From NCBI GenBank assembly GCA_038503035.1, contig JAVSML010024239.1, positions 52,603 to 116,602 of the forward strand: 64,000 nucleotides of DNA, given 5' to 3'. Below the pieces are notes generated by a model. It worked only from the letters and a program-made list of their open reading frames with translations. It did not search any database and was not told the DNA's origin. This document shows, one piece after another, positions 1 to 9,625 of this stretch. Origin of the DNA: Crocodylus rhombifer (Eukaryota; Chordata; Crocodylia; Crocodylidae). The position numbers and the translations under genes were made by a program. How positions within the stretch are numbered: the stretch's first letter is position 1; each line of letters starts with the position of its first letter.

Positions 1-439
1 CACCAAAATACCTTGGAGAATATAGGCCTTCATCTTAGTACCACATCTATATATCTGAGATAGCAGTATTTGCTCCTCTTGGCATGGGGGAAAGGTTGTA
101 AAGATAAAAACGTGAAGGAGTATGAGGTGCACAGTTGCTACAGTAACAGGGACCATATTAGTACCTTACCACTTTCAAGGTAGCATACAGTAAGCTTGGA
201 CATGGATTTATAGTGTACAAATACTCCGCACTAAAGCCCTGTGTGGATGCTCTTAGTGCACAGTAAATGCAAAGTAGCTTTGAAACTTTTGCATATTGCA
301 TACAAATTCCTAAAGCAGCCAAATCCTTAAAAGGAAAAGAGAAGACATGGCCCTCCAACAAGAACAAAGACTGTGGTGGTCAGATAATATGATGGACACT
401 TTTCTTAATTCAAGGTGAAATTTGAATGGGAATAAAATA
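1..439. other. Repeat-poor DNA, no gene recognised
   Basis: AT-leaning sequence with no open frame that resembles a protein family, no splice-flanked coding stretch and no repeat I recognise. The only frame of note, about 69 codons on the minus strand, has no recognisable motif. Confidence 0.5.
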
Positions 440-548
440 TTTTTCTCCCACTCCCTTTAATTTATTATAAACCAAACATGGAAATGCAGCCTACGATAAG
501 CTAGAAATCAAACCCAGATCTCAATTTCATGACATTAAACTGTCTTTC
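440..548 (-). repeat. Possible MIR SINE remnant
   Basis: The stretch around 500-540 (a 'gaaatcaaacccagatctc' type run followed by a polypyrimidine patch) resembles the antisense distal part of MIR-type tRNA-derived SINEs. It is strongly diverged and short. A chance match or another ancient SINE is possible. Confidence 0.3.
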
Positions 549-595
549 TGAAATATGAACTGTGTTCTGGGAGCAATTTTCAAAAGCACAGAGAG

Positions 596-656
596 CTGGC
601 TTACACCTGCTCCCAATGAGGTCAATGGCAGTTCTACCATAAACACTAAGAGAACA
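596..656. repeat. Degenerate short palindromic repeat (ATTGA..TCAAT type)
   Basis: Contains 'ccaatgaggtcaatggcag', one of several degenerate copies in this window of a short repeat centred on a near-palindrome of the form CCATTGA-NN-TCAATGG. Other copies are near 2890-2970, 22040-22120, 34531-34628, 40050-40070, 62010-62095 and 63690-63770. The family is unassigned; it behaves like an old amniote MITE or SINE relic. Confidence 0.4.
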
Positions 657-675
657 GAATTGAACTCATGTTACC

Positions 676-1673
676 TGTGTGGTGGACCAGTAGGGGGTGC
701 TCCCGCACTGAGCCACCCACCTCACTGTCTTCAACCACCTTCCAGGCTCCAAGTGCCTCCCTGGGGGTACCTCACATCTGGCCAACCCCCTTCCTGGACA
801 CAGCCACTAGCCTGGAGGTAACGCCACCTCCACCCAGGGTCTAGAGTGATCCTGGCTCTGTTCCCCCTCGGAAATACAGGGCTAGTAGCCCTTGAGGTTA
901 CTCAACCCCTTCAAGAACTTGAGGTGCTTCCCTTAGTCTGAAGCACAAATAGTGGTCTCCCTTAATCAGCCGAACCAAGGAGACCCTAAGGCATAATCTA
1001 GCCCCCCTCCCAATAAGTTACCCATGCTAGGTACGAAGGAGAACTTCACTGGTTACAAGGAGCAGATTTGGAATAGGATACAGGGCAAAGCAATGTCAGA
1101 TAAATTCCATAGATCAAACAGGGTGGCTGGATAGCCTTTGATCACGCATATGAGTTACTGCAAGCTATATATCTAGTTAGATCTCAGGTATCTTACTCAT
1201 GAGTATCATCCAGAGGCAGGTGGAGATTCTCTCTGGAGGCAGGCAGTTCACTGATCCTGAGTTTCAAGACAGAGTAAGTTTCAGATGGTCCAGCTTCTCT
1301 CTAAGTTTTCCTCATGGCTGCTTCCCCTTCCTCCTGGGCAGTCCTTAACTTATATAGACCTTACGAGCTCATTTCCTGGTCCAGTGGAAGACAGCAACTG
1401 TTGGCTGCCAGCCAACCAATTTGAAATGTATCACTGGTTGCCGGGTAGACTGGCAGGGTCTCGAGCCCCCTCCCAGTCAGGTTGGCATTGCTTAGAACAA
1501 TAGAGAGCATAAGCCCCTCACCCAGGTATGTGATGCCAGTCACATAGGCAGAGGGAGCAGGTTTCCCCTCTCCCTCAGGAACGTGTCCAGCTCAGGTGAC
1601 AACTCAGGGTCGCCTGAGAGAGGCGGCAGAGGAGTCTGCTTTTTGCAGTGACCATGTTAACCAAATTGTCACA
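676..1673 (-). mobile_element. Solo LTR (retrovirus-like or Gypsy-like), about 1 kb
   Basis: The element starts TGTGTGGTGG and ends TTGTCACA on the plus strand, so it has the canonical TG...CA ends. It is flanked by the 4-bp direct repeat TACC at 672-675 and 1674-1677, as expected of integrase-mediated insertion. On the minus strand a TATA box (1349-1356) follows about 320 bp of U3-like sequence, which sets the orientation and leaves a long R/U5-like part of about 670 bp. No internal gag or pol sequence is present, so it is read as a solo LTR left by recombination between two LTRs. A 4-bp duplication fits several endogenous retrovirus groups and some Gypsy elements; which one is unresolved. 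Confidence 0.78.
1349..1356 (-). promoter_or_regulatory. TATA box of the solo LTR
   Basis: Reads TATATAAG on the minus strand, inside the LTR, about 320 bp from its U3 end. The position fits the LTR RNA polymerase II promoter. Present activity is unknown. Confidence 0.45.
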
Positions 1674-1985
1674 TACCAGAGTTTTTGGGGAGAGATAGAG
1701 GTGGCATTCTGCCACAACCTGTATCTAACAATAACAGGATTTTTATTTTTTACTATAGGGACGTCTCTGTGGTGTTTAGCAACAAACCCAAAAGATTTCA
1801 AAACAACAGTTTTCTCCAAATCCGACCACATGCCACTGGAGGTACATTTCTGCTAACGCCAGTGGCTTGTTGAGTGGATGCTGAGAGCTATTCACATGGA
1901 ACAACTTTGAAGATCAATGCCTACAACAACATGTGTCTAAATGAGGGTTGCACTTTTAACTTGCCAGAAAAAGTAAGCTTCCTGC

Positions 1986-2184
1986 TCTCACAGGGCTTGT
2001 TTACCTGAGATGTTTACTGCGACCTGGCTAATTAGCTCCTCAGTAAAGCATCACTGTTTACATGAGTGCTGTTATTAGGCTAGAGTAAAGTAATTAACTC
2101 TGCCATAGTATAGTACTGCCCAACACAAGTACTACCCTGTGGTGGAGTTACTTACTCTACCACAACACACGTGTAGACACTGAC
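1986..2184. mobile_element. MITE with GTYTACAC-type termini
   Basis: Left end 'gggcttgtttacctgagatg' and right end 'cacgtgtagacactgaccc' are imperfect inverted copies, and the interior is rich in 'cagtaaagca', 'taattaactctg' and 'gtggagttactta' runs that pair across the element. A second element with the same style of ends and interior lies at 17331-17527. Superfamily not determined; no clear target duplication. Confidence 0.45.
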
Positions 2185-2238
2185 CCAGGTGGCTGGGGCA
2201 CAAGAGTGCTTCAGTGCAGGGCCCAGCCAGCCCCTCCA

Positions 2239-2334
2239 CAGCATGTTGAGCCAGGGCATAGCAGCCCCAGGCTAGCAGGCTGACTCCTAGGTCCCCTACC
2301 ATCTGGGGCTGCCCTGCCCTGGCTCAGCATGCTC
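2239..2334. repeat. Inverted repeat, about 32-bp arms
   Basis: Arms at 2239-2270 and 2303-2334 are near-perfect reverse complements built on 'gagccagggca' and 'tgccctggctc', with a 32-bp spacer. The hairpin sits between two MITE remnants and is probably the core of a further non-autonomous element. Confidence 0.7.
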
Positions 2335-2479
2335 TGGTCCCAGACTCTGTGCCTGGAAGCAATAAGCTCTGGCACATGCTACCCAGAGTTCATTCGTTGA
2401 TTTAATTTCATGTGTAAATGTGCCCACAGTTGCAGAAAAGAGGGTGAAAGTATGCCTGTAGAGCACTTTAAGGGCACTT

Positions 2480-2650
2480 TTACAAATATTTGCATGTGTT
2501 CTAATTATAACGCTAATCAGAACTCTCCAACGTGCTGAAGCGTTTCATGTATACGGCATCTTGCATTTCAAAATGGTGGGGGCACTTTAGAGCTCATTGA
2601 AAAATGCACCCCACGCCCACTCCAGAGTATGTATATAGGCATCCTAAGAG
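2480..2650 (+). repeat. Partial copy of the 28-kb palindromic MITE family
   Basis: The run through 'gtgttctaatta', 'ttcaaaatggtgg' and 'gcactttagagctcattga' matches, in the same order, parts of the tandem elements at 28078-28683. The copy lacks the second half of the palindrome. Confidence 0.5.
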
Positions 2651-2879
2651 TTCAGAAACCAGAAGGCGAATGAGAACCCTAAATGTCTCACTTCTTTAAA
2701 TCTCATGATTTTCAAATCAGCCTCATGCTTTTCTAATATTTAAGGTTGGCATCACCATAGCAGGAAAGCAGGTTTGTTGCCTGATCTGATACATTTGGGG
2801 GATTCTTTTGCAGTTTTGATGAACCAGTATTAAGGAAACTGTCACTGAAAAGTGGAGTTCAAGGATGTTCAAATTTGCT

Positions 2880-2972
2880 ACTTCCTTGTGCCATTGATAA
2901 GTTTGGTCCTACCATGTGGGCAAAAACCTGCCCCTACTGAAATTAGTGAGTTTTACCATTGACACCAATGGG
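2880..2972. repeat. Degenerate short palindromic repeat
   Basis: Contains 'ctactgaaattagtgag' followed by 'accattgacaccaatgg', two near-palindromic blocks of the same style as at 596-656 and 62010-62095. Unassigned ancient repeat. Confidence 0.45.
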
Positions 2973-3724
2973 TCCTGGATTTCTTTTTTTGTTGTTACTG
3001 GTTGAGTCTTTAATCTTTTCTCATTCCTTCATTTCTGAACTAACACTGGCCTTAGGTTTACAGATGTCTTTAGATTTATACACACTCAACTTCGTACAAA
3101 TGCACACACGAAAGAAAGAGCATTTCTTCTCAGGTCCCAATAGTCTTATTAATTTTTCCAGTTCTTGCTCTGCCTATCCATTTAATTTTCAACAAGGTTT
3201 CTTTTCTATACATTTCACTTGCAAAATGAATGTCTGGGGAAATTACATACAATTTCACATTAGATTTGTTGTTGGGATGATGTAAGGAAAGCTAGGGCTC
3301 TGAATGTTTTATTTTCCTTGATAATTTGGGAGGGAGTGTGTTGTTCTACTCTTCATTATAAGGGAATTTTTTTTTATGAGGTGCTGATGGCTACTACAGC
3401 TACTGCAATGCCATATAAATTTTTCCAGGTAAATATAATGGATATTATGTATAAATATTCAACAAAGGGAAGACCGTGTCCAGCCAGTCACATCATCAAG
3501 GGCTGCAAAAATACTTGGTGTGTTGCCTGAGAAAGGACCTCTTTGGCAGAAAACGGTGTCTGTATTTTAATATTCTAATTAGTGGGGATAGAAAAGAGGC
3601 CCTTTCCCAGGAGAGAAAGAGATATGGGGAGAGCAGCGGATATATGGGAATGTTGTGTTATAAAGGCAGGCCCTTGAAGGCTGACTGAGGGAGGATGATG
3701 CAGGCATGGGGTGGATCTGAGGGG

Positions 3725-3815
3725 GTCTTAATCTGCCACTAAATACCTGTGTGAAGTCATTTTACTTTTCTGTGGCTCCATTTCTCCTCTGTGCAATGAA
3801 AATAATTCTTCCTCC
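3725..3815 (+). repeat. MIR SINE fragment
   Basis: The order 'acctgtgtgaagtcatttta', 'tctgtggctccatttctcc', 'tctgtgcaatgaaaataat' follows the MIR consensus in which a tRNA-derived head leads into the 'caagtcac...cctcagtttcc...tgtaaaatg' core. Diverged but in register over about 90 bp, as expected for an ancient vertebrate SINE. Confidence 0.6.
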
Positions 3816-4174
3816 CCCCACCCTCCCCACACCGCAGTTTACGTCTCGTGTTTGGCTGGTAGGATTTTTTGGGGGAGTGGTATACTTTGATTTTGTCAGG
3901 TTCTCTATACGCTACCATAATTCAAAACAATAATGAGAGACAATTCTGTACTTATATGCAAGTTGTCAGAAAATGGGCCCAGTTGTTAACATCATTACAT
4001 ATCACTGGATTGCTTAAATTTCATACGATGAATAGAATGGAAGTCACTAACAAATAGCATCTTCTGAAGGGGGTTGTAAAATACCTTCAATTTTCTTCTG
4101 CTTTCAGCAGAGAGATCTCTCTGACTACTGAATTTCACAGGGGGAAAATGTGCTTCCTTTCACAACCCAAATGT

Positions 4175-4240
4175 GCACGTGTGTGTGTGCACACACACGC
4201 ACTCATGTGCATATTTGAATGTGTGTGTGCATGCACAATC
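4175..4240. repeat. Interrupted CA/TG dinucleotide repeat
   Basis: Alternating purine-pyrimidine tract with GT runs, then CA runs, then GT runs again. Such a tract may vary in length between individuals and could adopt left-handed helix structure. Confidence 0.8.
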
Positions 4241-4689
4241 AATTGGAGGGATTATCAAAAAGAAGAGCCTGCTGGTACGTGGCAATGTCATGTTTTCATA
4301 CACCACTGCCCTAGATCTCAGTTAAATAGCCTAACGAAACAAGAGCAGGGGCAAGCAAAATACGGCCTGCCAGGCAATTACATGCAGCCTGCAGGCACCC
4401 ACCAATTAATTGTACCCCACCCAGCCCACATGCCTTGCTCCCACGTTCATGCATGGAAGGGCCTGGCCCAGGCAGCATGAACAGCTTCTGGGTGGGGCTG
4501 CTGCTGCCACTGCTGCAGCTGCCGGGGAACCTCCTCAGCTTCCCCAGCCTCCAGCAGCTCCGCCTCCTGTCCCTGCTGCAGCATTCAATTCAGGCAGTAG
4601 GTAGGGAAGTAGCATGGGTGAGGAGAGGTGGTTCCTGCTGGATGGGAGCACGGAGCATGGGGCTGAGTCAGCAGGATTGTGGAGCTCGG

Positions 4690-5450
4690 GTAGGCATGGT
4701 GTGGGTGTGTGGCATTTGTGGGGTGTGAAAGGGGGTAGAGGGTATAGGGACCCCCCCACACTCCACCCCCATGGTACAAAGCCCCCACTGCCAGTGGGCC
4801 CTCATGGTGCTCGTGGCCCATGCAAGTGCTGCCACCCAGCAGCGTGTGCTTCTGGCCAGTTCTGGGAGCTGCATGTGGTGGCAAGGAGTGGAGCCAGGCT
4901 GGCTCACCTCTATCACACGGGGCTCCCTGCAGTGTACGTGCAGCTCCCAGCACTCACACCACTGGAGGCAAGCCCCATGTGATGGAGCCAGCAGCCTGGC
5001 CCTGCTCTCTGCCACCATATGCAGCTGCTGGGACTCCACTGGGAAGCAGGGGGCAGGGCTCCCCTCCATTTCCAGCAATGTTCCACGATCTGCACTTGGT
5101 GGCAATAGTGGGGCCAGACCACCGACTCCACTGCATGGGGATTCCCCACAGTGCCACACAAATGCTGGGAGCTACACATGCACTGTAGTGATCCCCACAT
5201 GATAGAGGAGGGCCAGCTGGCTGGCTCTGCTCCTTGTTGCCACATGCAGCTCCCAGAGGTGTGCGCCATTGGGTGGCTGCACCTGCGTGGGCCACAAGCA
5301 CACTGCCTGGGCCAGAAGCAGGTCCTGCTGCCTGCTGCTGATGCTGCTGGTGGTGGCAGGGGCTGTGCGCTGTGGGGGGGAGTCTGTGCGTGGAGTGTCC
5401 CTACACCCGCCACCATCCTTTCCACTCCACAAACCCCACACACCCACACC
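4690..5450. repeat. Long imperfect palindrome, about 370-bp arms
   Basis: The left arm read forward matches the right arm read in reverse complement at successive checkpoints: 4700-4760 with 5395-5450, 4771-4850 with 5280-5375, 4862-4905 with 5210-5260, 4908-4955 with 5160-5205, and 4955-5035 with 5080-5160. Coordinate sums stay near 10110-10150, so the symmetry is continuous. The centre is near 5060, with a loop of only about 40 bp. Transcribed in either direction this would give a long double-stranded hairpin. Open frames of up to about 260 codons here lie across the palindrome in several frames and resemble no protein. Confidence 0.85.
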
Positions 5451-5590
5451 CTAACCCCACAAGCCCCACACATATACACACACTCCGCTACATACCCTAC
5501 ATATAGCCACACCCCCGCCAACTCCCCCCCACATGCACACCCCACCATACACACACACTTCCACCCCCCAACCACACCCCTCTCACATTC
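5400..5590. repeat. C-rich CA/CCCCAC simple-sequence tract
   Basis: Low-complexity strand of C, A and T with almost no G, made of 'ccacaca' and 'caccccac' units, inside the hAT element and overlapping the end of its palindrome. Confidence 0.75.
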
Positions 5591-5997
5591 CCCCACGTAC
5601 AGTGTACTAGGGTAAGACTTTTTTTGAGCTATTATGCAATCATCTTTATATACCATATGCAAACACAAATCAGGACAAAAATATTTTTTGAAATACAATT
5701 AAAATATGTTACAGTAGATGTTTGACTTTTAGTATAGGAGTTGGGGTTTTTTTTGGTTCCAAGATGGCAATCCTCCTCCCCCCCATACACACACACAAAG
5801 GAGGACTTTTGGGGGCAAGGGGAAGGAGTTCCGGTGTCAAAGGCTAGGGATTAGGGGCGGGACCTCCAGTCCCAAGATGGCAAGCAGGGAGTAGGGCCCC
5901 TGTCAAGGGGTGGGATTACTCTTGTGATCCTTGACAGCTCACTAAAACTTACTAAGCAGCCCTCCAGCTGAAATAATTGCCCACCCCTGGACAAGAG

Positions 5998-6614
5998 GTT
6001 ATAAGAAAAAAGGCTATTAACAGGACACTTGTCAAGGTCTGAATAGAAAGCCTATTACATCCATCGGAACCAGAAATGTTATAGGTAATAAATGGTGCTC
6101 AAAGTTTGGGCTACAAATACAAGTTTCTATGTCTATATTTCTTTAAAGTCCTGAACCTAACTGACATAAGTTCATAATTGTTTCTTTCCATTTTCCCATG
6201 AAGCCGTGACTTAAGTAATAGTAATTATGCTATGCTAGTAGTAGCCAGAAGCCCTATGTTCATGTACATAACAAATGGATTTTCCCAGCCATAGATATCT
6301 TACTCTCTAAAGCATGCTTTACCCTTACCTGCTTCTGCTGACAGAAGTCTTAGTGTGAGATAGCAGCCTACACCACAGAGCTTCCAGAGCACACACAAGC
6401 TCGGGAGCTTCTGGCAGCTGCATGCAGCTCCAGTGAGAATTAGTGCCAGCAGAGCACAAAATGCACCCTGGCCAGGCATCAGCTGCTGAAGGAACCACTA
6501 GAGACAGCATGATGTTGGGAGTGTCTATCTGTGCCTCTGCCAGCTGCTGGATAATGGCAGGGGCCTTCTTTACTTCTTCCCTGAATATTGTTAATCCAGG
6601 TTTTCAGGAAAAAC
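5998..6614. other. No gene recognised
   Basis: AT-leaning sequence up to about 6320. After that comes a short GC-richer patch with the self-complementary 'gcagctgcatgcagct' (around 6411-6427), reminiscent of modules in the upstream hAT palindrome but too short to assign. Confidence 0.4.
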
Positions 6615-8136
6615 AGCCAGCATGGATGTCTTCATCGCAGGCAGGTCTTGCCTTACCAACATCATTTACTTCTATAACCAGGTAACTTGCCACTTGGACA
6701 TGAGAAAGCAGGTTGACATTGTATACCTTGACTTCCAATGACTTCTACTTTGATCTAGTATCCTGTGTTGAACTCATGAGAAAATTGAAGGATTGTGGAC
6801 TTAACTCCAAAACAGTAAGGGGGGTGAGAAACTGGCTGCAGGATAGGACCCAGAGAGCTGTACTGAACAGTTCTGTGTCATCCTGGCAAGAAGTGGGCAG
6901 CGGTTTCCCACAAGAGTTGGTGCTTGGTCCAGTACTTTTCAACATCTTTATTAGTGATTTGGATGTGGGGGTGAAGAGCTCACTGGTCAAGTTTGCGGAT
7001 GACACCAAGCTATGAGGAAGTGTGGTTACACTTGAAGATAAGCTACAGATACAGGCAGACCTAGACAGGCTAGCAAGTTGGGAGGATCAGAACCTGATGA
7101 AATTCAATGCTGAGAGACGTAAAGTGCTCCACCTCGGATCGAACAACCCCCAACACACCTACAGGCTTGGCAGCACCAAACTGACTAGCACCACAAATGA
7201 AAGGGACTTGGGGGTAATAATGGACCGGCAGTGCGATGAATATGAGCCAGCAGTGCGATGCTGTAGCAGTAGGGCAAATACAGGCAACCCTTGGCATTCG
7301 CAGGGGAACGCAGCCTGCGTTCATGAATGCAGTGCCCCTGGTGGCTGAGAGGGGCGCAGCTCCTGCGGCTCCAATGGGAGCCCAGCAGTGGCGGCAGGAG
7401 ACCAGCAGCAGCAACCATGGAGCTCCTGAGGAGCTCCTGTAAGTGTATAAAATGTATTTAAAATGAGTGTTCAGCTTTCGCGAATATTTAAAACTGTGAA
7501 TGCCGAACCCATGAACAGCAAGGGTTTACCATAATACTCTGGCAGGCATCAATCAATGCATCTCCAGCAAAACCAAGGAGGTGATTCTTCCACTCTACTC
7601 AGCACTGGTGAGACCACAGCTGGAGTACTGCGTTCAGTTCTGGGCACCACACTTTAACGAGGATGTGGCCAAGCTTGAGAGAGTCCAAAGAAGAGACACC
7701 CGTATGATCAGAGTCTTACACGACAAGCCATACGAGGAAAGGCTGAGGGATCTGGGACTCTTCAGCCTGAAGAAAAAAAGACTGACCTGGTAGCAGCTTA
7801 CCACTACACTAGGGGTGTACATCAAGGGCTTGGTGAGCAACTGTTCACCAGGGCACCCAAGGGGAAAACTAGGAGTAATGGCCACAGAATCCTGGAAGAT
7901 CAATTCAGGCTCAACATTAGAAAGACTTCTTCACAATCAGGGTACCCAGACTGTGGAATAAGCTCCCTCCAGTGGTGGTGCAATCACCTACCTTGGAAAT
8001 TTGCAAGGGGAGACTAGACAAGTCACCTTGTTGGGGTCACCTGAGCCCCAGTTATCTTTCCTGCTTGGTGCAGGGGACTGGACCTGATGATCTCCTAAGG
8101 TCCCTTCTGGCCTCACACTTTATGAATCTATGAAAT
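6615..8136 (+). mobile_element. CR1 LINE, 5'-truncated, ORF2 reverse-transcriptase remnant
   Basis: The plus strand encodes the back half of a CR1 ORF2 reverse transcriptase. Visible are '[17 protein letters not shown]', then 'KFADDT' (the catalytic (Y/F)xDD box), then '[20 protein letters not shown]' after an interruption. Reading needs more than one frame and crosses stops (for example TGA at 7013-7015), so it is a dead copy. The 3' end shows the CR1 signature 'ggactggacctgatgatctc' and a short octamer-like tail ending near 8136, with no poly(A). The 5' end is truncated within ORF2, as is usual for CR1. A Tigger-like MITE sits inside at 7281-7531. Confidence 0.88.
7281..7531. mobile_element. 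Tigger/mariner-like MITE inside CR1
   Basis: The ends 'caggcaacccttggcattc' and, in reverse complement, 'tggtaaacccttgctgttc' form an inverted repeat. Both sides carry the dinucleotide TA (7279-7280 and 7532-7533), the target duplication of Tc1/mariner transposons. Skipping the element joins CR1 sequence smoothly. Inside are a GC-rich middle and an AT-rich right side with 'ttcgcgaatattt'. No coding capacity. It is younger than the CR1 it interrupts. Confidence 0.75.
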
Positions 8137-9181
8137 ATGTATCTTAAATGTTATCTGCATCCTTGTCTACTATATGTTTGGTTTACTGCCCTCAGTTTTC
8201 AGAAAATGAAGCATTTGGATGATTATTTTGATGATGGTTTCAAGTCCGTTTTTGAGAAAAATCTTGGGGAAAATGATCATAAATATTGCTGACACTTCTG
8301 TGACCAGTCTTTGACCAAAAAACCCTTGTTTTTAAGAATGTCAAGCACTTCTAACCATGGGAGCCCACATTAAATACAAAAGGGCCACCACAAGGAAACC
8401 ACAAGAGAATTATGTCTGGTATAGTGGGCAGAAATATAGCCCTTCAGTGGCCTAACACATCTGAATCCATACTAGGTAGGGAACATGGATATTCAGTGCA
8501 ATAAAGTCCCATTGCAAGGTTGATTTTGAGCAGCCTCCTGTTCATTTGTTACATCTCAATGATCACAACATCCACATACATAAAACAGTGAACTCACCGA
8601 ATCAAACCACTTGCATAACAGCAAAATTTTCATCCTAGGAAGACAGAGTACACCCTGCCAAACTCTTGACTGACAAGGCAGCTCAGTCAGGTTATATAAT
8701 TGGCACTCTCACAAGCTTTTTATCTTCATCTGAGTGGCACTCAAAAACGAGTGAAGTTCTTTCCTACTCTTGAATATATTGACAGAAATCAAGGAAATTG
8801 CTTACTGCTGAATGTCCCACTGATCAGAAAGAGTGAAGGGCACGACACATCAGTACAAACCAGGAACGTTTTCTCAAAAGTCTGAATTAGTTCAAAGAAA
8901 CAATCATTTATTCATGGCGAAAGCCAAATACCCCAGGCCCAAGTGTCAGTCCCATTGGGTTTTTCCAGTGAATTCCAGTAGTGGAGTATATGGATGAGGA
9001 ACAGCTCACAGATGTGAACAAGGATATAACAGATATGACAATCTGACTTTCTGGGGTAAATCAATCCATGGTGTGCCTCCATCCATTTCAGTGTTTTTAA
9101 TTTGGTCCAGTATCTTTACCTGGTGGAGGCTATACTGTACTTCAGTGTAGTGCAGTAAAGAGGAAATAAGAGTTTAGACTC
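8137..9181. other. Repeat-poor DNA, no gene recognised
   Basis: No convincing exon, repeat or RNA gene seen. The open frame at 8700-8885 (61 codons) has no recognisable motif. Confidence 0.5.
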
Positions 9182-9184
9182 TTT

Positions 9185-9622
9185 GGCTGCATCCAGATCA
9201 GTGTGGACATTTGGTTCCCTGGCAACAAGTAGCAGTGGTGCACCCTGCACCACTGCTACTTGTCCACGGGGAACACGCATGCCATGCACACTTTGGCATG
9301 CAGCAAGTCACCCCAGGTGGGGTGGGGGAGGCTGGGGCCAGCACTGGGCTTACCTGGGATCCTGGGGGCGTCCCAGGGCTGCAGCAGTGGTGAATCTGCC
9401 ATGTGGAGCCTGGCCGGCAGCCAGAGCATGGCTCTGGGCAGCCCAGCTCTGCTTTTGCATGGTGTGTGCTGCCTGTGCATGTGCTCCTCCAGAAAAAAAA
9501 ACAGCAAACACATGGACAGTGCACCCTTGCAGCACGGAGAACATCTAAATGTGTGGTATGCAGTGCCGCAGATGCATTTGTGGTGCCATGTACTGCACAG
9601 CTGCGCTTGTCTGAACACAACC
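9185..9622. mobile_element. Family A palindromic MITE, copy 1
   Basis: Left end 'ggctgcatccagatcagtg' and the reverse complement of the right end 'ggttgtgttcagacaagcg' form a weak terminal inverted repeat. TTT flanks both sides (9182-9184, 9623-9625), consistent with a 3-bp target duplication. The order of internal blocks (a hairpin at 9226-9262, a 'gcctcccc..ccccacc' block read in reverse, then 'gtggtatgcagtgccgcag') recurs in copies at 21701-22029, 23221-23610 and 39549-39858. No coding capacity. A PIF/Harbinger-like origin is possible from the short duplication but not shown. Confidence 0.6.
9226..9262. repeat. Perfect 17-bp hairpin in family A copy 1
   Basis: Arms 9226-9242 and 9246-9262 are exact reverse complements (CAAGTAGCAGTGGTGCA and partner) around a 3-nt loop. 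Flanking 'ggttccctgg' and 'cacggggaac' extend the stem imperfectly. Confidence 0.9.
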
Positions 9623-9625
9623 TTT

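Larger units (their letters stand above)
4346..5989. mobile_element. Non-autonomous hAT element with fold-back core
   Basis: Left end 'caggggcaagcaaaa' and the reverse complement of the right end, 'caggggtgggcaattattt', form a terminal inverted repeat of the CAGGGGYRRGCAA kind typical of hAT transposons. The 8 bp outside each end are AACAAGAG (4338-4345) and GACAAGAG (5990-5997), a 7/8 match, which is the hAT target-site length. The 1644-bp interior has no transposase frame. It consists of a GC-rich imperfect palindrome (separate entry), a C/CA-rich tract and an AT-richer tail. The element would have needed transposase supplied by an autonomous relative. Confidence 0.85.

Noticed and set aside
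4913..5698. Open frame of 261 codons on the minus strand
   Set aside because: It spans the palindrome and the C/CA-rich simple tract of the hAT element, where many frames are open on both strands. No protein resemblance.
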